Positions 19,901-34,900 of a stretch of DNA of 64,000 nt are shown piece by piece. Made by a program: the position numbers and the translations under genes. The stretch is from Parus major. Lineage: Eukaryota > Chordata > Aves > Passeriformes > Paridae. The DNA is taken from NCBI RefSeq assembly GCF_001522545.3, contig NC_031783.1:8395433-8459432 (forward strand), in the 5' to 3' direction. The first letter of the stretch is position 1. Every line of letters begins with the position of its first letter. Below the pieces are notes generated by a model. The model saw nothing but the letters and a program-made list of their open reading frames with translations. It had not been told where the DNA came from and ran no database searches.

Positions 19901-22900
19901 TAAATTAGAGATGAAAGAAACCTATTAGGTTGCCCAGTGTATTTCCTCACTGTTTTTTTTTCCCCTACCATAAGTTCTCCTGTGTTTTATCCCATCTGCT
20001 GTCAAATGCCTACAGGGGAAAGACTATTTTCTTAAATCTTTTCTCTCATGAGAACTGACTAATGCATTAATTTTTCAGCATTAAACTGAACAATGTATAT
20101 AAAGTGTTTTTATTAGAATAACTCTAACTTTTCTTTCTAGTTATCTATCACAGAAGGAGGAAGCTGTATCAGGCTCTGTAATGGAATATATTATATTTAA
20201 AATTATGATAGATTGGGGAAAGGGAATGGAAGGTTTCCTAATGACTTTGCCATCTTCTGATCACCAGTATAGTTTCATGATTATTACCAAGCACATCGTA
20301 TTTAAACTGAAAAATGGAAAATGAATTCTGAATTTAAACAGTTTATAAACACATCTGCAGGTTAACAATGCACATTGTACAGATATTTCCTGTTTTTATC
20401 CGGATTCATGCAGCATAGGAGGAATGTGTCAAAGGCAGGTCAATTTATGTAATTTTTTCCCTTTATAAATGTTGACTGCTGTGCAACTAATGATTTAATT
20501 CACTAGCAAAATAAACTGTTTCCTGGCAAAGAAAATAAAATAAAAAAAATATTCAGCTTGATTGAATTCCTCTCTGCTAAGTTCATTGCCTCTAACAAGG
20601 ATAAAACAAGATGAATTTGATTCCTTTGGTGATGGCTGTTTTGACAACCCTGTTCTGATCATTTTTTCCCATTGCAAAGGAAAAGCAATTTACTTAGATT
20701 AAATTACAACTGCTAGATTAAATTGAATTTTGTTGTCAAAGTGTAGAATTTATTCTCTGAAACAATTCCCTAAGTAATGGGACCCATTTTCATCCTGTGA
20801 CTGAGAATAGCTGTACAGTGACAATCAGACTCTGCTGTTTGCTTACAGATTCTGTGCAAGTCAAGATTTGTCCATTTAACATCTGAAGTGACTCACAGAA
20901 AGCTTTGCAGTGAAGGTATTGGTCTCTTAAAGTTTAGGTGTTTGGCTTCTTGGAAGAGCATTTGGTATTGGCATAAATGTGAAAATTGCATGAGGAGCTT
21001 TGTTTCTTCCCAGCCAGGCACTTAATGGAGCCCTACCTGAACCCCAAAGCTTTGGTTGTCACAAAACAGGTCATAAAGGCATGTATGGCTCAGGATTAAT
21101 AATTGTTTTATGGTGATCTCATCTTCTGTTCTGCTTTCTTTTTGCTCTCTCTCTCTTTTTTTTTTTTTTCCCCCTGTTGAAGTCAGACCGTATTTCTACC
21201 AAGGATAAAATTCCCTTGGAAAATTAAAAGCTTTCCTGGATATCCTGTAGGACTGCCCTGCAGTCCAGCACTAAACTTCACACTTGTCATCCCCCAGCTA
21301 CATGACTTCCCTGTGTTCTTCCCTGGGCAGTCAGCACCTCACACAATGTTCCTCTTCCACTTCACCTGTGGCTGACCCCCAAATTATGACATATACCATG
21401 AACTGAAAGAATTAGGCTATGCAGAGCATTTTTTCCTGCCTCTCTGTTCACATCCGAGGATAATGCATAGAATAAATTCATTTTTCATGCATTAAATTTT
21501 CAATTACATGTTTATTGTATTTTCCTTAGCAAGTGATAGATGTATCTTAACTTCTTACATTTTAATCAAGACTTCAGCCTCTTTTGTGATATTAAGCAGT
21601 TTCACAAAAGCATTTGACCTGTGTGAATTGTTTTCCTAAGAAGCAATTATTACAGCTGAATCTCCTGTTTGATGGGTAAGTGTTGGGATGGGAGCTCAGC
21701 TTGCTTTTAGCTCAGTGGCTGCTGTTGTGATGAAGCACTTGGTGCCCCAGGGCTGCAGGGGCTCAGTGTCTTTTAGGGCTCACTCTGACTGTGAGCATCC
21801 AGAACACATCTCATGTCAGAGGGGTTCTCAACATGCTGGTCAAGCTCTCCTGTTATTCCAACCAGAACTCCATGTTCTATTCTCCACGTGATGGTTACTG
21901 TGGTTTGTGATAAGCAGAATGAGCACCTGTACTCATTTATACATTCAATCTGTCAAGATGGAATGTGGAGAGGAAATCCTTAAAAAAATAAGGATTTCCT
22001 AATCCATTCTGGCTTTATCAAAATTCAGGCTCTGAATGGCTGGCTGTGGTACTGGCTGCACGAGTCCCTAAGGATAACCTGCAGCAAAACATTTTGCAAA
22101 ATCCTTTTTATTCATTAAGATTGAGAACTGGGAGCAAAGAGCACAAATTTTTTTTGCTGTGAAGCTCCAGGTTTTGAACTTTTTACCTGGTTCTCTATAA
22201 TGTCCATGGTTGTGGACAGACAATAGCCTTCCTTTGTCTTTGCCTTCCTTTCTGGACACCCAGCAGATAATTTGGTCAGAGCAGCCATACAATGCTCTGT
22301 GTGTATTCACAATGTCTTCAGACTGGTTCCATGCAGGAGGAAACAATATCCAATCAATGTTCCTTCTGTGTTTTGGAAGAAATGAAGTATTTTGAGTATG
22401 ATAATAAACTTTAAACAAAATGGCAAGGAATTTACAGCATATTTTCATGTATGAATGAGTTCTGTTAATTTCTTCACAATGGCATTGCCACTTAGAGCAC
22501 CATTCAGAGATCTTTGTTCTAGATACACTGTAGCAAATATCAAGATAATTTATGTAGAATTTTCTCACTCATAGTTTGTCTTGAAATCATTCCACAAAAT
22601 TTCTAAAATTTTGGCTGAACCACTGACTGTTGGCAGTATCTATAAAGAGTAGACAGAGTAATGTACTGTATATTTTATTTAATAAAAGCAGTCAATTTAG
22701 CTTAAACATAAGACCAATCCAAAGATAATAAATAATTTGAAACTATCTTCTATCTTTAGGGGAAAAGAACCAAATTTATTCCCTCTGATTTCCTAACTGA
22801 GTGGTTATACAAGTAAGTTAATCATGTTTTTTGCTACTAAATGTGTTCAGTGATTCCAAGGCACTAATTTGCAAATTGAATAGCTGAAATTTAAATTAAT

Positions 22901-25900
22901 ATGAGTTGTTTTCCTTTTTCTTTAGCAAGAATCCAAAGAGGAAAGATGAGTCATTCACAGAATTGTTTTCCATTCCTTTTGTTAAGGACTGGCTAAAGGA
23001 CCAGTAAGTTATTGCAGTACTCAGAATGATCTTTTCTCCTTTTATTCTTTTGCCCCTGCTGTCCCAAAAAAGAGCCTCAATGTGTTGCAGCCCTCAAAAA
23101 TGCCCTTTACTGTGTGCAACAAAGAACAATGTGATAGTTTCTAACTGGCTAGTGTATTACAAGGTATTTTGTACCAGAATTGTTCACAGATAAATTAATT
23201 TTGAATTCCTAAACATTTTAATTGTAGAATTCAGGATATTTGAATAGTCTGGTAGTGTTATGAAGATCTTTGTGCTAAGGAGTAAAGCAATGTTTTCAGT
23301 GCTGCTTCCTCCTTTGGAAATCTTTGACAGTATAGGCAACAAATTCTTCTCTAACTGTAAGCAGCTGCTTTCGAAATACCTGTAACAATCCTTGGTGTCA
23401 GGATGCATTCCTGCAGACATTTGTGACTGAGAAATGAGCACTTGATTTTGGCAGCCTCAATCATATATTCTGTGTTATTTTTGTAGAACCAAGCAGCACA
23501 ATAGTTTTGAAAGAAATGCTACTGTCCTTGAGACTGCATTTACTTTAAAACAGAGCTTCTGTGTGAGAAAAGCAAAGGATTAGTCCATAGTGAGGGAATA
23601 AGAAACTAGCAGAGGTCAGATTTTAGAGAAAATTTTCAAATTGAAAACTTAACTGGGATCTGGATTGGTAATTGGTGAAAACATAGAGATTAATATCTTT
23701 GTAGATACATTTACTTTGTTGCAGGATGTATGTGGAAATTGAGCTTTTTTTGAGTTCTTGACATGTGGCACTTGGAATCTTGAGACACCAATGGAGCAAG
23801 AGGGAAGTTCCTTATCACAGGTCTGTGGATAAGCTGTCAAAAGGGTTAACTTTGATTCCCTGAGAGGTGGTCATGTGGCCAGAGTTGTGCAGGACATTTC
23901 TGCAGTATGAGACCCCTTTGGAGAATGAGCCATTTCTTCCCAACTCTGATACCTTCGGCCATCGTGCTGTCCTTCCACTGCCACTGCTGTTCAAAGCTGC
24001 CTCTGGTGGGACACATCTGCTCCATTCTGTCACACACACTTCTTGCCAACAAGATGCCCATTTAAGGCTGAGGTTTGGTGCTTTGTAAAGTGAGCATGAG
24101 CTGCAGCCTGGCTGTTGTACCCTTCTCTTTAAGCACAAAGAAGAGCCCTTGGCCAGTAAGGCAGTTTTGATACAGCGGGTTTGTGAGGATGGATGTTTGT
24201 ACCAAAGGTAAAATCTCTAAGATACTTTTACAGATGTTTCTCTTGGAGGTAAAGCTGAGCAAAGCATTCTCTGTTCTTCACCCCAGCCTGCTGTAGGCAC
24301 CCTAATACCACCTTGTCTGTTTGGTAGGCTGCTTGATTATTCAGGCCCTACTCTGAGTTAGGAATCACTCTGCCAAAATGTGTGAGGAGGGTTTGTAAAG
24401 CTATTTAAAACAGGTAATTTCTCCATTCTGCTTCACCTTGGAGAGTGACAAACCTGTGTATTGGCACAAACAAAGGATTAAAATGAAGGGCTCAGGGCAA
24501 GGTGAATAGAATAAATGAGCTGCTAAGATAGAGAGGTGGTGGCAGGAACTGCTTAAGCCAGCTTTGCCAACAAGAGAAATACACTGTGGAATCACAGCCT
24601 GAATGACTCATAGCTTCTGTTAGTAGTGGTGCTCCTAAATAACATAGTGACAGCTCCACAAGGACACTGGAGTGTCAGAGTCCTACTGAAGATGATACAC
24701 TTCATCTTAAATGCTCTAAACCAGTAGGCTCTTAAAATAATAATTATTAAAATTATTATTAAATAACTACTTTTAGTGAGCTTATCCTAAAATTACAGAT
24801 TTGAAAAATGCTGCTTCTGGAGTAAATATTATTGGAACAAAGTGAAAGGCTGCAAAATTAAATAAGAATAAAAATAAGAGAATTTATTATTATGTCCTGC
24901 ATATGTCATAAATAGTTTATTATTATATCTTTCCAGCCATCAGACTTAAAATGGAATTGATTCTATGTTTTTTATTGTCATTGCCATTTCTATTTTTAAA
25001 GGAGTTTTCATTTTTTTAACAAGATTAAGAACATATAAGAGACAACATACTAAAAAGTGCTGGTCAAATTTTGATGAAAAACATCCTTATGCCAATTGTT
25101 TAGATGGGTTTATCAGTTCCGAGCAGTCTTAATGCTTAAAAAAACCCAATAAAAACCATCAAAACAAAAAAACCCCAGAGGAATTTTGGTTTTGTTCTAT
25201 CCGAGATCCAGCTTTTAAAAATATATTCAATACTTGAGTATGACTTTTTTGGCTCTCCTCCAGTGCCTCCAGTTTCTTCTTTGAAGATCCTTTTTTTTTT
25301 TTTTTTAAGAATAGTCAAAGCCACATTCTTATGAGCTTCTCTTTCTGTGCAATGTGTTTCAAAATGAGATCTTGCAGCCTACTTTTCCCTAATAAGGAGA
25401 CCTAAATGCTGCTTCAGTTTTCAGAATTTTAAATGCAAACCTTGTACCTTCAAAGCCTAGTTATTGTAGGTGAAGGAGCTTGTAACATTTGAATTTGTTT
25501 CCAGCTTTAGTGTAGTAATTGCTGACATCTTAGTATAGGTACCCTGTATTCCACTGAGTTCTGTGTGTTACCAGGAGTGCTGACAAAATATTACATCTCT
25601 TGGGAATCTTCAATTCCCCAAGCACGTTTCAAAAGCAACAGAAGGAGCAGCTTCAGTGCTGACTGGAAATCTCCATATCACATGCCAGACATTTCTGTTG
25701 CCTCAAAGGACAGCTGCACCTTTCAGAGGGCAGGAAAGTGGACCTTGAACACAAAACCAGCACATGTTTGTTGGGTGCTTGCTGAGATACAAACTCATGT
25801 ACCTGTTCCTCCATTCGAGGCTGCTGGTAGAACCAAGGAAACAGAATTAGAGCTGTGAATGTTCTGTAATCCTATAAATATGCTAATGAGCACCACAGTT

Positions 25901-28900
25901 GCCTTTTGTCAGCATTTTCCAGTGGTGTTTCTGGTTGAACAGCACTGAAGCTCAGTTGCAAGTAACCAAGCTCTGTGTACTGAATCAGGGCCAGGGAAAG
26001 TCAGTGAGCTCTGATGATGCTCTGATCCCTCTGAAATTTTACTTTTCTGGCATAGATAGTCTGAGTAACATGGCAGCATCATTTCCCAACCTTCTTGAGC
26101 ATATTAATGAAAGAAATATGAAGAAACCAATAAAACACTCCCTCTGCTCTGAAAAACAATGATATCATAAAAGTCTGTCATGTGAATTTTAACAATATGA
26201 CAGCATTGTTCAATATAAACTTCGACCTTACATCCAATAAGAGAGAGTGGTATATGGTATATGTTAGGAACAAGCATAAGTATTTCATGGCTTTTGAAGT
26301 TCAGATAAAAAATAATTCACAGGATTTTTTTAATCTGTATTTTCTCTTATTTTATTAGAGAGATTTACTTGCTACCCAGTTCAGAAGGACATGTTTCCTG
26401 GTTTAATGTATCTGCATGTACCAAAACAAGTGTACAGACACAGAGAAAATATCTTTATCATGGCCTTACTGAAGTGGACAGCTAAGATATAAACAATTAC
26501 TAAATTTGGAGTAGTGGCTTTTTGCCAAATATCTGTATACACATATATATACATTGATTATTTTTTTCTCCCTCCCCCAGATATTTTAATTGGGTGAAGT
26601 CTGCTGGTCTCAGCTGCCTTTACAGTTGATTTCATTGTCAGCTCTCAGATGGCCAATAGGGCTAATTTTGCATGGGTGACTGATTTTTTTCTTTCCATAA
26701 TATGCCCAGTTTCTACAGGCTGTGCTTTCTGCACACTGCCATATTTCATTGCTGTGTGTCTAAACCAGCCATGTTTGGAGTATGCTTCATTTGCCTTGTA
26801 TTTTCTTCTTTCATTTTCTTGAATAATTTGAGCTTTAAAGAACATTTTATTGTAATAAAGTCCAACAAACACATCTCCATGGATGTTATTCTGTGTGTTT
26901 CCAAGTAAAAATTGCCATTCAAGTAATGTGGCAGAATTCAAGTTAACAAATGAGAATTTTTTTTGCTTAAAAACTGTGTGTTGAAATACTGCAGAAATTT
27001 TCAGAGTAAAATATTTATATTTTGTAACAGTGCTTTTATGGGGTTGCAAGTTTTATGGCTGTGATATCTGATGCATTAAAAATGCTTTAATTTATATAAA
27101 GGTTGTCAAAATGGCAATGAGAAAACTGAACATTTATTAGTGCTTTGTGATATCTTCCTAATGTTGCTGTTGGAGCACTAAGGGGAGCTTTTCCATGTTT
27201 TCACCATACAAAGTCTGACCTAAAGTACACAAACATAGATGGAAATTTTCCTGTCGACATGAGTGGCCTTTGGAATAGATCCATGTTTGGTTTCCTTCAG
27301 TCCAGGCCCACAAACACTCTCACTGACTACATAAATATTGGTCCTACGAGAGAGAAAGCTGAGGCAATGCTTTGTGACTTCCAAAATCCGTAGCAAGTAT
27401 GCAAGCACAGGAGAGCTGAGCTGGAGCATTAAAATGGACACGTCCTCCCAAGGAGAAGCAAGAAATCCACTGAAATCTTCAGACAGAACTGAAGATAAAA
27501 GATTCTTACTCTGCTGTTTTTTGGCATGTTCTCATCACAAAGACTTCTTGCTGTGCTTTCTGTAATTCCTCTGACATTCTTGTAACAAATCACCTGTTCT
27601 GCCTCAGTCTCCTGTTGGTGACATGACTCTGCCTCCCCATATAACAACTTTGTCATGTTAGTTCCACACTGTCTTGTCTTTTTATCGTGTCTTTTCTTCA
27701 TTATAAATAGATAAGCAAGTATATAAATAGCTGGTATGTGTTTAACAGTTGAATGTATATTGTCACTATGGTGACTTTAATAGCACTCTCAAATGTATTT
27801 ATAACATTTTTTAATTCTATTCACTATTGACAGTATAAAGGAGCTTTTATTTGGACAACATGATAGAGAAGAAGAGTTCTAGTTAGTAGGAATCACACTT
27901 TAAGATGTCTACTTGGTTGCAGTTCCTCTTTTAAGAGGTTTAAATTTGGTTTTAATTTACAATCCTTCAAAAATGTACTCTCCATATAATGCACTAAAAT
28001 GTTTTATTGTATATTGTAAGGGTTTTGTTTTTCTCAAATACTAATAATATTCTAGTGCATTTAGATTGTTGTAAAAGAAAACTAGTGATTAGGAATTTAT
28101 TTCTGACTATGGAATAATTGTATTAATACTGAAAATGTTATAAAGGTCTCAGTTCACACTCTATTTGACCTGTGAAAATGGTTCAGGGTACTCTTGTCAA
28201 GTGTCTATGGGAATATTTCCCTGAAAATCTGAGAGGCTCATACAGTGCCTGTGTAACATTTGATCAATATATGTAATTGATTTTAAATACCAGGCCAGAT
28301 GAATCAGTACTTCAGTGTCTGATTGCTTATGAACCACCATTTTCCTGCTTTTTGGGTAAATGACCTTCATAGTATTTGTAAGCAGAGATTTTTGAGGCAT
28401 TTATTTTGAATCAAAACAGTACTTTTTCATTATTGCACACTTTTGGAGATCTGGATAGGCATGTAAGAAGGAAGACAGAAAGAAGGCAGCTGTTGCTGTA
28501 GTGTTTCTAGATTCTATGAAATACTGCAAATATGAAAGATAACTACTTTGAGAAATTTCCAGGAGAGCTTTTTTTGGTTGATCAGACCTGCATCTGATTT
28601 TTTTGAGTATTTCCCAAAACAGACTTTTTCAGAATGTTTTTTAAAGAGTTATGCAGATCATCACAGTCATTTACCTGTGTGTCTTACATTTACCCTGTTC
28701 TGTGGCCTGTTCTCTTAGATTATGATTTTTTCAGTGACTCTGTCATTGCCTGTGTTCCTACATGATCTAAATATTCAAGAACAATAACCATCACAGTCAA
28801 ACTATGGCTGTGGTACTGAAACTCAGGAGTCTCTTCATCCTTTTCATTAGGGTAGCTTCAGTATTTGTAGAGAAGATCTTTCTAAAAGCAGAGAGAAACC

Positions 28901-31900
28901 CAGGCCCTCCTGTGACTGCACCTGGAGATTCCTCTCTCACACCACCAGCCCCAGGCAGTGCTGCTCTCTGCAGGCACCTGGCTCTAAGGCTGCTGCTTAA
29001 ATGGGGGGGTTGTCTGCTACTGTTTGGGAACAGATTGGAACAGGGAGACCCATTACAAAACCTTGAATTATATATTCTGAAAAAAATTTTGATTGAATTT
29101 TTTCTTATGTTTTGTTTCCAAGGAAGAAATCAGGCCTATTTGTAAGACAGATTGGGAATATGAAGACAGAGTTTCTGACAGGGCATTACTGTGTGGAAAT
29201 ACTGCCAGAATTCAGTGCCCATCACTGTGACTATGAACCCCCAGAGATTTTGTCTATTTTGGAGACAAGATAATGGAGAGACATTTTTCCTCCCTCTTTC
29301 AGAATTCATTGAGAACCCCATCTTCTGTCCATGAGGAAATCAGATACATGTCTTCATTAAGAACCTTTTTCAATGCCTTCTACATTTATTTAATGCAAGT
29401 CTGTTTTATATCTTCAGGGTGTGAAATTCCACTTGCATAATGTCATATAAGTAGTGAATATCTCACAGACTCAAGATCTGTACAAGTTTGCTCAGAAAGC
29501 AAGAAGTGTGTTTCTGGAATTTAACTTCGCTCAGTGTCTGCTTTATGCAGATTTGGTAAAATAAAATACTTAAGAAAAAAAAAATTATGCTCTTTTACAG
29601 GTGCAACTTATGTTAAACAGTAAATGTATATGTAAATAGATATCACTGTTTCATATGTGGGCTTTTAAGATCATGCATAATCAAGGACTAAATAAGCAGA
29701 ATGTAGTTATAGTGTACATTGTGCTGTCAGTTTGCATCTTGGAGGCATACAGCTGTCTTCTGCCCAAATGACAGACTCCTCTTGCCCTCATTCACTGCTG
29801 AGGGGTGATTGCCTCTGCTCAGATACTATTTTTATTTGACCTGCAGACAATTGTGTATATTCTCCATTTATACCCTTAGACCAAACTGGAGCTGGCATGA
29901 CTTCTGGTCTTTAAAGCTGTGCCATTGAAAGGATTGGTATCTGCCAGTGAGTGTCATACTAAAAATTAAATCCCAGTTTTGCTTGATTTTTTTTTAATAT
30001 TACTTTCTCAGTTTTAGTGTTGGATTATAAACTAGATGTTTTTATTATTTGAAAATGAAAGCAAAGAAATGCTAGAGTTGACCTTGCAGGCTAGGAGAAA
30101 TCTCAAGTTGTTCTTTGGAGATGTACTTATTCTTAGAGGAAGTTCAGTGTCTTTGATATAACTGCTGTAAAATATGTAGGTCTTCCTGTGATTTTTCCCT
30201 AAGTTTTGGTTTTCAGAAAGCTCTAAAATAGAACAGAGGATGAAAGCCTATCAGGGAAATAAGCACAGTCCAACTTCAGATTTTTAAGTCTGATTATAAG
30301 AAGCTGTTATCTCAGGAAGCCTTGCTTGTCCAGCATTTGTGATTTCCCCTGAGCAGGAGAAATGCTAATTAATGTTCACAGATCTAAGATGGTTTAGCTC
30401 AACAGAGAGACTGCTTTTTATTTTTGCCTTATTTCGACTTTTCCAAACAGACCAAGGTTTTACTTCACATTAAAATAAATGTAGGCCAAAACCCAGCTGA
30501 CATGATGGTGAGACCAATTTAGCTGAGTACACAGACTAAAACGGTGGAGTCACTGTAGCATTAGATAAGAGGTAAGGCTGTGCTCTAAGTTGAAATGCTC
30601 CTGCAGTGGAGACAAGCCCTAAGAGAAAGACATCAGAGAGCATAGGAAGCTTACTAGGGCAGAGACTAATATGAATGAAATTAAGTGAAAGGAAAATGTA
30701 AGCTGTCAAGCCTCCTAGCTTGGGCTGTAATATGCCATAAATAAATTTCCAAAAGAAATTGCAGCATTTTAACCAGAAAATGTAAGACTGCATAAATAAA
30801 TAGCTTGTTATTGATGGGCTTTGCAGTGTATGTGTCTTTATAAAATAAATACTATAGATCATGTTTCTGCATGGGCTGCATGTGTCTGTGGGTGGGTGCT
30901 GCATCCAAATTCATCATGGTGTGTTCTTCCAAGTCAGGGCTGTGTTCAGTCTGTTCCCCATGCAGGGAGAGTGGCTCTTGGCAGCTGTGCCAAGGCTTCT
31001 CTTTAGAACTGGTATTTTCATCAGCTGCAGTGTTATTACCCTATAGTTCACTGGCTGCAAATTACATTTCTTATAAAAGACAGTATAGAAACAAATTTGG
31101 TTTTATCCTTTCCAATGGATGATTTTTTTTTGGTCATTGTGTCTGGAAATTAAATTAACACCCATAGAAAATGGCTTTTGGGAAGCAAGGTTTGATATAG
31201 TCATGTGAGATTTTGCTGGTGATGGCTGAATTTAATTACTAGCTTGTTCCCATTAAAATTGGTAGCAACAGAATCACCAAATGTGCTTTCAAATTACCAT
31301 ATATTTTGGCTGAAAATGGTTGAGTTCACAAATGTATTACATTCTTTTAACACCAAAAGAAAGTGTATACGGTATCAAAAGTAAAATCTCAGCATTTCAA
31401 GAACTTGTTTAGACATTTCTAAAGATGGATTCATGCTATGCAGATATGATAATCATTATTTTTCAGCATGTTTTAATTTAAAGTGACACCATCATGTAAA
31501 TGAATGTACTAAGATACGTTTATATGCTGTGTATTTCATGTAATAAACATTTACATCATAAGTCTGTTCATTGTTGCACACACACTAAAACCTTCCCTGC
31601 TTTACAAATAGCAGAGTGCTTCCCTTGCCTGCCTCAAACCTTATCATAATAGAGGGAGTTTGAAATACATGTAGAATAAGGAAGATGACTGTGCTTGATG
31701 TACCATTTGTATATTATTGTTTTAAGAAGGAATTTTTGTAGTGCATATAACAATATATTTGTAAAGGAGATATTCTTTGTACATTTTGTTTTCAGAGCAG
31801 TAAGAAATTGTGTCTTTCAGGCTCCTAAACAACATTTCTCTTTTTGATAAAATATACTGTTAGGGAAGAAAGTGTTATACATTTATAGGCTGTCTGTTTA

Positions 31901-34900
31901 AAAAAAATATATTTTTTTTAAGTCCTAGACCACCAACTCCTCTATCTCTGCTTATATCAGAAGAAGAAGCAAGCATACTAATTCAGTCCTTCTGGAGAGG
32001 TTATCGGGTAAGAGTAATCTATAATTATTTTGCTTGATGTTGAAAACTGTAGGACTGTGAAGGCCCCGGGGAAAATCCTTACATAAATTTTAAGTAGGGG
32101 ATACTATAAATAGCTGCTGAGACCCCTATGGTTCATTGGCTTTGGATGTTGCTCTGCCTTATGCCTAGTGACTACAGTTTTTTCACAGGCATTTATGCTG
32201 ATGTAATCTCACTGTTTTCCTCAACAACAAAAAATCCACAGAAATTCGATTTTCCAAAGTACAATTAACACTGAACGATTTTCTTTCTTTAATTGAAAGT
32301 TGCTTTGGGTAGTTCTCGAGGATGGAGTGTGACTTTGTTTCATGCAGGGATATGTGAGTGAACGTGGGGATGCATGAGGATTGGTGAGGTCTCTTGAGAA
32401 ATAAATGCACACAGAAAGAAAGGACAAGGAATTGAGACCAAGAATGAGACAGGAGATTTATGAGTGGCATGGAGGCTGTTATTCAAGGAAAAGGAAAACA
32501 AAATGACAAGCAGATGTTGTAAGGCATACTAGTAACACAGCATTAGTGCCATTCCCTGTTTAAGGGGGAAAAGCAAGGTGCATAAAATAAATGCAAAGAA
32601 AATTGTCTAGTGCTATTATTTTGGAGAGTAACAGCCATGCTAACCTTAGGATACTAAATCAATTAATTTGAAAATCCTAAAAAAGTTTAAAATAAAAAAA
32701 TATATTTTTAAAAAGCTCTAATACCATCACACTTCAGGAAGAAATGGACTTGAAATTCAGGTGACTTTGGTAATGAAGAAATGTCTTTGACTTCCTTTAT
32801 CAGAACTTAAGCTTCTAAGTAGCTTCCAGCAATTTTGTTGTGATGGACAGTGAGATATCTCAGGATGTCAGGTGCTCTTTAAATAACAATCAGTATAAAA
32901 CACTCTTTCTTAAGTTCTCTACTATTTTTAACAAGCATGAATATATAAATGGCTTCTATAATGTTCTGTGCAGCCAAATATGATGAAATACCTTGAAACA
33001 TTCTTCTTGGCTGATGGATTTTTGCGACTCTTTCTGCTTGTTTGTTTTCCTTTATTTTTCTTTTTTTAAGCAGAGGCAGCATTGACACTAACATTAATTA
33101 GCACTGACAGTATCCCTGCAGGCATCCTTACAGTGGAGGCAACCATTATCCAATAACAGTTATGTTTGCTGAACACTGCAAGGTTGCTCAGATATCTTCT
33201 GCTTCTCTGAAAGCTTGTGAAGGGCACAATTCTTCCTTGTATAGATGAACTTCAGGATTTTCACACTGGTATTTATCATTCTAAACCAATTCTCAGAAAT
33301 GAGAGAGAAAGTCTAGCTATAAAAGATAAAAAATTATTCAGGCTATAAAATTAGGTACTAATGTTTTACCTTATTTGAGGTGAAAGAATATGGGGTTTTA
33401 AAAATTAAAAATTGCAATCAGAATATAAAATAAAAATCATTAGTAAAAAATTACTACATTGGGCAATGTGTTATCCTTGGGCTTGCAGATTAAGAGAACA
33501 CTAAGCTTAAATGGGATTTCATCACATTAATGATAAGTATGTTGTGAAAAATTACCAAAGAATTCAGCTTATTAGCTTTTAAAATAAATAGCTCTGTCAG
33601 CTAATGCTGATTTAATAGCTGATAATAACTGAATACCTACAAATAATGCCTTTTTGCATCCTCAAGATATTATTGTGTCAAAATTTGAAATTATTTTCTG
33701 AAGATTTTTATTAAACTTTGTTTTATAATTCAGAGGCTTTAGAACTTTGAAATCCTGCTTTTGAAATAAAATTTACGCAGTGTGATAATAGTGGATAATT
33801 AAACATGAGCACACAGATACATGACACTGGGATGCAGAGACAGGGTACTTCATCCTTGGTCTTCTAAGCATCTTCTATGGACTCAGACCATTTTAGAGGT
33901 ATTTTGTTGACCATATTGATTTAGGCAGTAGAGTTTATCTAGTTATAGAACTGACTGAGCATCATGTCTTCTCTTGATACTTCACTTGTTTCTGCTACCT
34001 CCAGCTGTCTGAGCATGCCAGTATCAGAAACACATGGCAAAAAATGCAAAAATGGATCAAACAGTAAAGGTTTTTCTGTGTAAAGAGGGGGAAAAAGCTA
34101 TAGATACAGAATCATGAGAACTCTGATAATAAAGCATGATCAAAACAGTAAACTCATCCTTATCTGCAGCACCTTGAGAGTAACGCTTGTTTAATTGTTG
34201 TCGTAATAATTAATGGCTGCCATCAACCAAGTCCTTGCTACAATCTTTCATACAAAGACATTGATGGGCACTCTGACAATTATTTCAAGTTTAATCAAGA
34301 ATTGAATTCCAGAGCAAATAGCAGTGGAAAATACAACTGATGATTTCTCTGAGGAGATCACAGAAAGGAAGACATCTTCTTGAGAGGGCTCTTTGAGGGC
34401 CAGGGGGAGCACTCAAGTAAGACTTGAGACAGCTCTGTCATCAGAATTCTTTCTTTTCCCTTTCCACCATCCTTTTTTATTGAGGTTCCATTCATCTGTC
34501 ACGGGCCAAGGCAGTATTCAGCTAGGTGTCAATTTTCTAGGCACTTTTCCAACAAAAAATGATACATTTCTTCACCCCTCTACTGCAGAGTCTTTGCTTA
34601 GTGCCTTTTTTTTTTAATGGGGGCTTTTTAGTCTTGAAAATTTGCATAACTATTCTCGACTAACAAAAATTTTTCATTAATAGAATTTCCTCTGATGTCT
34701 GTGGGTGAACCTTTAAGTACCTTATCTGTTGTATATGTTCTCACCCAGCACTGAAAGCATGGGGTTTTTGACTAAATCTTGTAGTATCTTAGAGTTCAAA
34801 TTAGACAGTATTTGTAAATACTCAGTGTTATTTTATATACATCTTTTGAGCAAAAGTTGAAGATAAAAATGCTTCAATTTTGCTTTGTAGCTTGCAAAGT

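Noticed and set aside
24736..24760. AT-rich inverted repeat in IQCK intron 6
   Set aside because: Built from AAT/ATT simple sequence; pairing is expected from composition.
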